DNA of 5,904 nt, from assembly GCA_905234005.1 (NCBI GenBank), contig CAJOFW010000035.1, forward strand, positions 1-5,904. The letters are read 5' to 3'. The notes beneath the pieces are model-generated. The model saw only the letters and a list, made by a program, of their open reading frames with translations, did not search any database and had not been told where the DNA came from. Numbering within the stretch: position 1 is the first letter of the stretch; the number at the start of each line of letters is the position of its first letter. This document shows positions 1 through 5,857 of this stretch, one piece after another. The stretch comes from an uncultured Oscillospiraceae bacterium (lineage in GTDB: Bacteria; Bacillota; Clostridia; Oscillospirales; Oscillospiraceae). The position numbers and the translations under genes are program-made.

Positions 1-2
1 TT

Positions 3-1064
3 ATGAAGAAGAAGGTCACAATCCAGGACATCGCCGACGCGCTCGGCATATCCCGCAACACCGTGTCCAAGGCGATCAACAACTCGGAAGGCATCGCCGA
101 CGCCACCCGGGAGACGATACTGCAGAAGGCGGCGGAGATGGGCTACAAGCAGTTCTCCTACCTGAAGATCGCCGGCGCCGCGCAGTCCGCCGTGCCGACG
201 CCGACGGCGGCGGCCGACGGCCCGACGGAGATCGCGCTGTTCACGACGGTGTTTCTCGTGAACTCGCATTTCGCGTCGCTGATGCTCGACAAGCTGCAGC
301 GGGATCTGTCCCAGCTCGGCTACACCATGAACACCCACCGCATCACGCCGGAGAACCGGGCGGACGGCTCGCTGCCCATCACGTTCAGCAGAGAGCGAAC
401 GGCGGCGATTATCTGCGTGGAGATGTTCGACCGCCGTTACGACGAGATGGTATGCGCCCTCGGCCTGCCCGTGCTGTTCATAGACGGTCCGCCGAAGCTC
501 CGCGGGGACTCCCTGCCCGCCGACCAGCTCTACATGGAGAACACGGCGGAGGTCACCCGTTTTGTCTGCGAGATGCTCCGGCGCGGGTACCGGCGGTTCG
601 GCTTCGTCGGGGACTACGAGCACTGCCAGTCCTTCTACGAGCGCTACACCGCGTTTCGCTGCGCCCTCTTAATGGCTGGCGTGCCCGTGGACGAGCGCTT
701 CATCCTCCGCTCCAACGAGGGGCCGGAGATAACCGATCGGCTGCGGGCGCTGCCGGAGACGCCGGAGGTGTTTCTTTGCGCGAACGATTTCATCGCGATG
801 GATACGATACACGGTCTCGGGGAGAAGGGCCTGACCGTGCCGGGGGACGTTCTGATCTGCGGCTTTGACGACGCGGCGGAATCGAGGCTCTTCACCCCCC
901 GCCTGACGACGATCCACATCCACACGCAGAGCATGGCCCTCTCCGCGATCCAGCTTCTGATGACACGCATCCGGGAGCCGTCCATGGACTACCTGACGGT
1001 CTACACCGAGACGGAGCTTATATTCCGCGAATCCACCGGCGACCAGAGAGGTGACGCGTCATGA
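3..1064 (+). CDS. LacI-family transcriptional regulator
   Basis: A 353-residue DNA-binding repressor or activator, normal length for the LacI/GalR family, acting in the cytoplasm and probably sensing a sugar. Residues 5-26 (VTIQDIADALGIS...TVSKAIN) form the classic N-terminal helix-turn-helix. Residues about 75-345 form the periplasmic-binding-protein-like effector domain, with the family signature at 259-290 (CANDFIAMD, then G-L-TVPGDV and CGFDD). The linker is unusual: the usual hinge-helix consensus after GY (P-N-x-x-A-x-x-L) is not apparent, and residues 56-74 are rich in Ala, Pro and Thr. The ATG lies at the third base of the window, so its ribosome site and promoter are not visible and an earlier start cannot be excluded, although the protein begins as the family does. 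Its TGA overlaps the next ATG (ATGA), so it leads the three-gene operon. The effector is unknown; the DUF624 neighbour suggests a carbohydrate. Confidence 0.93.
   Translation: MKKKVTIQDIADALGISRNTVSKAINNSEGIADATRETILQKAAEMGYKQFSYLKIAGAAQSAVPTPTAAADGPTEIALFTTVFLVNSHFASLMLDKLQRDLSQLGYTMNTHRITPENRADGSLPITFSRERTAAIICVEMFDRRYDEMVCALGLPVLFIDGPPKLRGDSLPADQLYMENTAEVTRFVCEMLRRGYRRFGFVGDYEHCQSFYERYTAFRCALLMAGVPVDERFILRSNEGPEITDRLRALPETPEVFLCANDFIAMDTIHGLGEKGLTVPGDVLICGFDDAAESRLFTPRLTTIHIHTQSMALSAIQLLMTRIREPSMDYLTVYTETELIFRESTGDQRGDAS
1047..1054 (+). promoter_or_regulatory. Ribosome binding site for the DUF624 gene
   Basis: AGAGGTGA lies 6 nt before the ATG at 1061, inside the end of the LacI gene. It supports that start and indicates translational coupling through the ATGA overlap at 1061-1064. 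Confidence 0.6.
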
Positions 1065-1789
1065 AATTCTTCTCCTACGACAGCAAATTCAGCCAGGTCA
1101 TATTGAAAATCGCGCAGAGCTGCTATCTGAACCTCCTGTGGATGGTATTCTCCCTGCCTGTGTTCACCGCCGGGGCGGCGACGGCGGCGCTGTACCGCGT
1201 CACGCTCAAAATCGCGAGAAACGAGGAGCCCGCCGTCACAAAGCAGTTCATCCGGGGCTTCCGGGCGGATTTCAAACAGGCGACGGCGCTGTGGCTGATC
1301 CTGCTCGGCGTCGGGCTTCTGCTCGGCGCGGACGGCGTCGTCCTCTACCGGCTCTCCCGGTCGGTCACCGGCGCGCCCGCCGTGTTCTGGACGCTGCTGC
1401 TCGCGCTCGTCATCGTGGCCGGCATCGCCTGGGTCATCGTGCTGATCTATGTGTTCCCGCTCGTGGCGAGCGTGGAGAACACAAACGGGGCCATGCTCAA
1501 AAACGCGTTTTTCATCGGCACGCACTATCTCTTCTGCACGATCCTCGTGCTCGTGATCCACTTCGCCATGTTCTTTGTGGTCGTCCGCGTCTTCACGCCG
1601 ATGATCGTATTCGGCGAGGGGATATGCGCCCTGTTAAGCTCGTATCTGCTGGCGAAGGTCATCGCCGCCTGCTCCTACGACCCCAACGCCCCGGAGTCGG
1701 GCAGCGGCGGCGACGCCGACGAATCCGACGCCGACGAATCCGACGGGGCGGCGGACGAGCCGGACGGCTCCGACGGAGCGGCGACATGA
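1061..1789 (+). CDS. YesL-like DUF624 family membrane protein
   Basis: A 242-residue integral membrane protein of the DUF624/YesL family, which in Firmicutes is repeatedly found beside sugar ABC transporters and glycan-degradation genes; its biochemical role is not established. The N-terminal part (residues 10-50, with N-L-L-W and SLPVFTAGAATAALY) is the recognisable family signature. Hydrophobic stretches at about 22-44, 74-96, 108-137 and 150-203 (probably two spans) suggest five membrane segments. The last 35 residues form a strongly acidic, low-complexity tail (DADES repeats, D/E/S/G/A only), which is not a usual part of the family core. It starts on the ATG overlapping the LacI stop, with an AGAGGTGA ribosome site, and its TGA overlaps the ATG of the next gene, so the three genes form one transcript. 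Family membership is confident; any transport-related function is inferred from neighbours. Confidence 0.88.
   Translation: MKFFSYDSKFSQVILKIAQSCYLNLLWMVFSLPVFTAGAATAALYRVTLKIARNEEPAVTKQFIRGFRADFKQATALWLILLGVGLLLGADGVVLYRLSRSVTGAPAVFWTLLLALVIVAGIAWVIVLIYVFPLVASVENTNGAMLKNAFFIGTHYLFCTILVLVIHFAMFFVVVRVFTPMIVFGEGICALLSSYLLAKVIAACSYDPNAPESGSGGDADESDADESDGAADEPDGSDGAAT
1712..1741 (+). repeat. Tandem 2 x 15-bp repeat in acidic tail
   Basis: The unit GACGCCGACGAATCC occurs twice, perfectly, at 1712-1726 and 1727-1741. It keeps frame and encodes DADES-DADES in the acidic C-terminal tail of the DUF624 protein. The unit number could vary between strains by slippage. Confidence 0.9.
1775..1778 (+). promoter_or_regulatory. 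Ribosome binding site for third operon gene
   Basis: GGAG ends 7 nt before the ATG at 1786. It decides the start of the third gene, because the same reading frame stays open far upstream (to about 1051) only as a shadow of the DUF624 gene. Confidence 0.55.
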
Positions 1790-2535
1790 AGCTCTCGCCG
1801 CAGGAGAGGGCCGACCGGCGCGCGGCCTTCCGCCGGATGGGCCTCGCCGAAAAGCTCGGCTACATCCTCGCCTATTACAAGCTGCCCCTCGTTCTGATCC
1901 TGATCGCCGCCATCGCCGCCGGTTCGGTGATCACGCGGCTTGCAACCCGGAAAAACGAGCTTCTGTATCTGGCGCTTGTGAACGTCTCCGTCGGGGACGA
2001 CCTGACGGACAGCCTGACAGACGGCTTCGTCGCGGCCATGGGCGAGGATCCCGGCGAGAGCGAGGTCTATGTCTACGCCGGGCTGTACCTCTCCGAGAAC
2101 CCGGCGGAGGAGAACCACGAATACAGCTACGCCTCCCGGCTGAAGCTTCTGGCCGCGATCGACGCGGAGCAGCTTGACGTCGTGCTGTTAAACCGGGAGG
2201 CGTACGATCTGCTTTCCCGCAGCGGGTATCTTCTCGATCTTCACGACCTCCCCGGAACGGAGGACGCGCCGCCGCTCTCGGACGCGGCGGCATACCTCAC
2301 GGAAAACGACGTGATCCTGGACGACAACGCCCTCGAGGTGCGGCTCGGCACCGCCGACGCATACGAGGCCGTGACCGTGACCGCCGTCAACGCCGTGGAG
2401 ATATCATCCCTGCCGCTTTTCGCCCCGGCGGGATTTTCGGAGCCGGTCTACCTCGGCGTGATCGCGAACAGCCCCCGTCTCCCGGCGGCGGCGGCGTACA
2501 TCGCCCGCATCCTCTCCCCCGCCCCGCGATCATAA
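1786..2535 (+). CDS. Single-pass membrane protein with extracytoplasmic domain, operon partner of DUF624
   Basis: A 249-residue protein of unknown function. Residues 1-33 are a basic cytoplasmic head (R/K-rich), 34-50 one hydrophobic segment (LPLVLILIAAIAAGSVI), and about 55-249 an outer domain; the positive-inside rule places the C-terminal domain outside the cell. There is no lipobox cysteine, so the segment looks like an anchor rather than a lipoprotein signal. In the outer domain the stretch 118-155 (RLKLLAAIDAEQLDVVLLNREAYDLL, then GYLLDLHDL) resembles the part of extracellular sugar-binding proteins that precedes the hinge. The domain is about half the size of a full solute-binding protein. 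The start is the ATG overlapping the DUF624 stop, preceded by GGAG. Co-transcription with LacI and YesL suggests a role in sugar sensing or uptake at the membrane, but this is inference; I can assign no named family with certainty. Confidence 0.8.
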   Translation: MKLSPQERADRRAAFRRMGLAEKLGYILAYYKLPLVLILIAAIAAGSVITRLATRKNELLYLALVNVSVGDDLTDSLTDGFVAAMGEDPGESEVYVYAGLYLSENPAEENHEYSYASRLKLLAAIDAEQLDVVLLNREAYDLLSRSGYLLDLHDLPGTEDAPPLSDAAAYLTENDVILDDNALEVRLGTADAYEAVTVTAVNAVEISSLPLFAPAGFSEPVYLGVIANSPRLPAAAAYIARILSPAPRS

Positions 2536-2549
2536 GCCCCGACGGGGGC
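2536..2549 (+). other. Small GC hairpin after the operon stop codon
   Basis: GCCCC-GACG-GGGGC is a perfect 5-bp stem with a 4-nt loop, starting directly after the TAA of the third gene. No T-run follows, so it is not a standard intrinsic terminator by itself; it may protect the 3' end or act with the larger hairpin that follows. Confidence 0.35.
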
Positions 2550-2574
2550 ATGGAAGCGCGCCTTCATCAACATG

Positions 2575-2619
2575 GCGGAGACTCCCGCGGATTCGTTCGG
2601 AATCCACGGGAGTCTCTGC
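2575..2619. terminator. Long hairpin between convergent genes, probable bidirectional terminator
   Basis: Arms 2575-2594 and 2600-2619 pair over 20 positions around the loop GTTCG. The + strand RNA has one G-U pair and one C-A mismatch; on the - strand the latter becomes a U-G wobble. The pyrimidine-rich TTCTTCC follows on the + strand, while no T-run is seen on the - strand side. It sits between the + operon (stop at 2535) and the - operon (stop at 2649). The rest of the 113-bp gap holds only the small hairpin at 2536-2549. Confidence 0.6.
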
Positions 2620-3544
2620 TTCTTCCGTTATGTGACGCCTCGCCGGTGTCAGCCCAGCTTTTCCATGATGACGGCGGCGGCTTTTTTGCCGGCCGCCATC
2701 GCGTGCACGAGCGTGTTCGCGCCGGTCACGGCGTCGCCGCCGGCGAACGCGCCCTCCCGGGAGGCCGCGAGCGTGTCGCGGTCGACCACGATGAGGCCCT
2801 TGTCGTTCGTCTTCAGCCCCGGTATCGGCTCGGCCGTGAAGCCGAGGGCCAGCACGGCCACGTCGGCCGGGAGCGTGAAGGTCTCGCCCGTCTCCCGGAT
2901 GCCCCGGCGGCCGCCGGGGTATTCCTCGTCCGCAAGCTCCGTGCGGCGGCACACAAGAGCGCTCAGTTTTCCGTTTTCGGCCGTGAACGCTTCGGGCGCG
3001 GCCAGCACCTCAATCGCCACGCCCTCCTCGCGGGCATGGGCGATCTCCTCGCGGCGGGCGGGCATTTCCGCCTCGGAGCGGCGGTATACGATCGTGACGG
3101 TTCCGGCCCCCGCACGCATGGCGCAGCGCGCCGCGTCGATGGCGGTGTTGCCGCCGCCGACGACGAGGACGTTTTTGCCCCCGATCGGCCTTCCGTCGAC
3201 GTTCGCGCTTGTCAGGTAGTCGTTCGCGGTGTACACGCCGGGCAGGGTCTCGCCCTCGATGCCGGGCATGACGGGCCTGCTCGCGCCGGTGGCCACGAAC
3301 ACGGCGCGGAACTGTGCGCAAAGCGCCTCCACCGACACGTCGGTTCCGACCTTCACGCCGGTCTCGAGCTTCACGCCCTGCGCCTCGAGCTGCTTCAGCT
3401 TGCGCTCCACCACGGCGTTCGGCAGCACAAAGCCGGGAATGCCGTATACCGGGATGCCGCCCATGAAGGCTTTCGCCTCGTACAGGGTGACGTCGTATCC
3501 GGCGCGTGACAGATCGTCGGCGCAGGCGATGCCGGCGGGGCCGG

Positions 3545-3608
3545 GTTTCTTTCGGAGATCAGCTCATACGCCGCCTGGTACTCCCCCGCCCGCACTTTCG
3601 CGATGAAT
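3545..3608 (-). repeat. Direct repeat, displaced copy (64 bp)
   Basis: Identical at 63 of 64 positions to 3725-3788, exactly 180 bp away and in the same reading frame. It encodes FIAKVRAGEY...ISERN in a place where the family has the linker before the FAD-binding glycine motif, so this is the misplaced copy. The single difference (3596 T, 3776 C on the + strand) is silent: Lys AAA here, AAG in the source. Confidence 0.93.
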
Positions 3609-3724
3609 GCCACAAACGCCTCGAGCCGGCCGATGGACACGCTCTCGCCCCGGATGCCGCGTGTGCAGTCGCGCTCGCACTGCTTCTCCTGGGCGCATAC
3701 GCGGCCGGTGATCGCGGGCAGGGC

Positions 3725-3788
3725 GTTTCTTTCGGAGATCAGCTCATACGCCGCCTGGTACTCCCCCGCCCGCACCTTCGCGATGAAT
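3725..3788 (-). repeat. Direct repeat, original copy (64 bp)
   Basis: This copy is in its expected family position, between the CLKCPGRYCSVSCPAHVPTTE cluster region and ALPAITGRVC of the N-terminal FeS domain. It is therefore the likely source of the copy at 3545-3608. Confidence 0.93.
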
Positions 3789-4020
3789 TCGGTCGTGGGC
3801 ACATGCGCCGGGCACGATACCGAGCAGTAGCGCCCCGGACACTTGAGACAGCGTGACGCCTCCTCGTGCGCCAGCTCGGGCGTATAGCCCAGCGAAACCT
3901 CGCCGTAGTTTTTCACACGCTCCTCCGGCGGCTGCACCGGCATGGGCGTCTTGGTTTTCGAGAGATTCGGCTCCTTCACGGGAACGAATACGGAATTGTC
4001 TCTTAAAAACATCCTCAGAT

Positions 4021-4028
4021 CCCTCCTT
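4021..4028 (-). promoter_or_regulatory. Ribosome binding site of the GltD-like gene
   Basis: On the - strand AAGGAGGG precedes ATG 4012 by 8 nt and overlaps the TAA stop (4029-4027) of the upstream flavoprotein gene. It fixes the start and rejects the longer open frame that reaches back to 4201. Confidence 0.85.
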
Positions 4029-5742
4029 ACAGCGCGTCGGCGTAGTCCGCGGCGTTCGCGCCCGAGGTGTAGGCGGAGGCCATGGCCCATGTCAGCTCCG
4101 ATATCACGGCGAGCCTGCCCCGGCGGTGCATGGCCGACGTGGCGTCGCCCACGCCGTACAGACCGGGGATGAACGAGCCGTCGCCCCGCAGCACGCGGCA
4201 CTGCCCGTCGACCATCAGGCCGCCGAGAGACGCCTCGGAAAAGCGCTTGCCCAAAATCGCGTAATACGGCCCCTGCCCGCCGATCGGGACGAGAAACTGC
4301 GCGGGCTTTCCGAACTGCCCGTCATGACCCGAGGCGGCGGATTCATTATACCGCTTCACGCTTTCGATGAACGCTTCGGCCGGCATGCCGCACTTTTCGG
4401 CCAGCTCCCCGAGCGTATCGGCGATCATCACCGGCGGCTCGACCGGGTAGGCGGCCTCCTCCCGGAGCTCGTCCTCCCATGTCTCGTACAGATACGCCTT
4501 GGAGGCGAACGCGGGGTTTGACAGGAAGCGGTCGGCGACGGCCCTGAACCCGTCGCGGCTCTGGATCGCCCACGACACCTCCTTCGGCTGCTGCGCGATG
4601 ACCGCCGTCATGCCGAACAGACCGTCGGCCTCGTTGCTCCAGCGCTCGCCGTTCAGATTGAACTGCGGCACGTCCGGCTCGAGCGCCATATCGGCCAGCA
4701 CGTTTGAGAACGGATGGTGCTTCGGCCCGAACATCGAGATGAAAAGGCGCTCGGGGTTCGGCTCCACGCCAAGCTCCCGCAGCATGTCGATGCCGTCGCC
4801 CGTGTCGGTCGGGACGGAAAAGCGGTGGATCTCGGTCTCGCCCTCGAAAAACCACGGGGCAAACTCCCGGATCTTCTCATCGCTCTTGCCGAAGCCGCCG
4901 GTGGCGAGGATCACGGCGGGCGCTTCGATGCGCACCTCGCCGCCCCTGTCCTCGCACACGACGCCGGCGATTTTCCCGTCCTCGAGCAGAAGATGCCTCG
5001 CCGCCGTGCCCGTGAGGATCTCGACGGGGAGCTTTTCGTCGCGGATGGCGTCGAGCATCGTGTATTTGACGTATGTACCGCCCCAGCCGGGGCCGATCGC
5101 GTCGTCGCGGCACAGGAGATTGTCGCGGATGCGGGTCGGAAAATCGAGCAGGCCCGGGCCGTAGATCGGGCCGTGGGCGTCGGCGTCGCCGAGGTTTACG
5201 AGGTGATACACGCTGTCGGCCGTACCGAAGGAGCACAGCCAGTCGAAGAATTCGCCGCAGCCGTATACCGCCGTCCGGACAACGTCCTCATCCAGCACAT
5301 GGTCGGTCGCGTTCAGGTAGTGCTCGACCGCCTTCTCGCGGACGTCCGGCATGCCCGCCGCCTCATGCCATTTGGTATATACCGGGAAATAGGCGTGCGC
5401 GTAATCGGTGTTGCCGCCGAGCTTGTCGGCCTTTTCGACCAGAATGACCCGCTTGCCCTTCTGGGCGGCGCGGACGGCCGCCACGATGCCGCTGCCGCCG
5501 CCGCACACGACCACGTCCGCCCGTTTCACGACAGGCTCGTGCGGGATCGCAGGCTCGGGGTTGTCGACGTCGTGGATCGAGCAGGTGTGGCACACCCGCG
5601 CACACAGGCCGCATTCCACGCATTTGTCCGGATCGATCTGATACTTTGAGCCGAGATAGTCGATCGCCTGCATGGGACACTCCATGGCGCAGTTGTGGCA
5701 GCACACGCAGTTTTGCTGGTTGATCTGATACAAATCCATCAC
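4027..5742 (-). CDS. 2x[4Fe-4S] ferredoxin-domain FAD-dependent oxidoreductase, fumarate-reductase-like superfamily
   Basis: A 571-residue, probably cytoplasmic flavoprotein with no signal peptide. Residues 12-23 (CVCCHNCAMECP) and 41-54 (CVECGLCARVCHTC) are the two cluster motifs of a bacterial ferredoxin domain. From 76 on follows an FAD_binding_2 domain: GGGSG at 81-85, the ribose-binding Glu at 103, ILATGGFG at 279-285, TGDGI at 314-318, a NLNGERWSNE segment at 362-371 and the C-terminal FAD motif GLYGVGDAT at 527-535. The usual fumarate reductase His-T-x-GG is absent: the position reads SEASLGG (502-508), so succinate/fumarate chemistry is doubtful and the acceptor is unknown. It is the promoter-proximal gene, with the GltD-like gene 14 nt downstream, which suggests that one supplied electrons to the other. 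The start is GTG 5742 or, more likely, the adjacent ATG 5739; GAGGAG lies only 2 nt before that ATG, an unusually tight spacing. Confidence 0.9.
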   Translation of the reverse strand: MMDLYQINQQNCVCCHNCAMECPMQAIDYLGSKYQIDPDKCVECGLCARVCHTCSIHDVDNPEPAIPHEPVVKRADVVVCGGGSGIVAAVRAAQKGKRVILVEKADKLGGNTDYAHAYFPVYTKWHEAAGMPDVREKAVEHYLNATDHVLDEDVVRTAVYGCGEFFDWLCSFGTADSVYHLVNLGDADAHGPIYGPGLLDFPTRIRDNLLCRDDAIGPGWGGTYVKYTMLDAIRDEKLPVEILTGTAARHLLLEDGKIAGVVCEDRGGEVRIEAPAVILATGGFGKSDEKIREFAPWFFEGETEIHRFSVPTDTGDGIDMLRELGVEPNPERLFISMFGPKHHPFSNVLADMALEPDVPQFNLNGERWSNEADGLFGMTAVIAQQPKEVSWAIQSRDGFRAVADRFLSNPAFASKAYLYETWEDELREEAAYPVEPPVMIADTLGELAEKCGMPAEAFIESVKRYNESAASGHDGQFGKPAQFLVPIGGQGPYYAILGKRFSEASLGGLMVDGQCRVLRGDGSFIPGLYGVGDATSAMHRRGRLAVISELTWAMASAYTSGANAADYADAL

Positions 5743-5782
5743 TCCTCATATTACACATTTTGACACACATTGCGATGTTAGT

Positions 5783-5811
5783 ATTATATCAAACAATGCG
5801 GGCTTTGTAAT
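5783..5811 (-). promoter_or_regulatory. Sigma-A type promoter for the redox operon
   Basis: On the - strand a perfect TATAAT (-10) lies at 5788-5783, preceded by TGA to give an extended -10 (TGnTATAAT). A -35-like ATTACA (4 of 6 to TTGACA) lies at 5811-5806 with 17-bp spacing. Transcription would begin near 5776 and leave a leader of roughly 35 nt before the flavoprotein start. Confidence 0.72.
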
Positions 5812-5842
5812 TGGGCTGATACATAAAAATTTTCCGCGTTTC

Positions 5843-5857
5843 TGTGCTCGCAGCACA
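5843..5857. promoter_or_regulatory. Palindrome upstream of promoter, candidate operator
   Basis: TGTGCT-CGC-AGCACA is a perfect 6-bp inverted repeat, with TTT and AAA one base further out on either side. It lies about 32 bp upstream of the -35 box. No T-run follows it on either strand, so it is not a normal terminator for the - strand. Its position suits an activator or repressor site, but no cognate regulator can be named. Confidence 0.4.

Larger units (their letters stand above)
2649..4012 (-). pseudogene. GltD/NfnB/SudA-type NAD(P)H FeS-flavin oxidoreductase, frame broken by internal duplication
   Basis: Intact relatives (about 460 residues) move electrons between NAD(P)H, FAD and [4Fe-4S] clusters, as the glutamate synthase small subunit or as NfnB/SudA-type proteins. 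The start is ATG 4012-4010 with AAGGAGGG 8 nt before it. The N-terminal domain is good: a PPEERVKNYGEVSLGYT-type lead, then cluster cysteines at residues 55, 58, 63, 67, 106, 112 and 116, ending in SIGRLEAFVA. Next should come a linker and the FAD motif GxGxxG. Instead there is a second copy of residues 76-96 at 136-156, after which this frame runs into nonsense and stops at 3395 (205 residues). The family sequence resumes one frame away as GPAGIACADDL at about 3545 and is intact to TGA 2651-2649. That part includes MGGIPVYGIPGF, the NAD(P)H motif VVGGGNTAIDAARCA, YRRSEAEMPARREE and the C-terminal FAD motif GGDAVTGANT. The total of 1364 nt is not a multiple of three. No GltB-like large subunit is in view. 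Confidence 0.85.

Noticed and set aside
1001..1561. Open frame of 186 codons on the - strand across the LacI/DUF624 junction.
   Set aside because: It is rich in E/R/D/H/Q from reading high-GC codons backwards; it has no motif and overlaps two well-supported genes.
2550..3509. Long open frame on the + strand (319 codons) opposite the GltD-like gene.
   Set aside because: It is a shadow of the GC-rich gene on the other strand: its translation is rich in R/A/G/H with no family motif, whereas the - strand shows clear FAD and NAD(P)H motifs.
3542..3548. Possible programmed -1 frameshift in the GltD-like gene: the - strand heptamer A AAC CCG fits X XXY YYZ, and a -1 slip would lead exactly into GPAGIACADDL.
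   Set aside because: The Y triplet is CCC, unlike known bacterial slippery sites. The product would still lack the first FAD-motif glycine and carry the duplicated segment, so a mutation or assembly error at the duplication end explains the shift better.
3545..3788. Two near-identical repeats separated by 116 bp, considered as a CRISPR-like or mobile-element signature.
   Set aside because: There are only two copies, at 64 bp they are longer than CRISPR repeats, the sequence between them is recognisable coding sequence of the same gene, and there is no transposase or terminal inverted repeat.
4013..4201. A longer start for the GltD-like protein at 4201.
   Set aside because: The extra residues are arginine-rich shadow of the flavoprotein C-terminus, while ATG 4012 has an excellent AAGGAGGG site and begins near the normal family N-terminus.
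4714..5649. Long open frame on the + strand (311 codons) opposite the flavoprotein.
   Set aside because: It is a codon-bias shadow of the flavoprotein gene; no ribosome site, no recognisable domain and low-complexity A/V/R/D composition.
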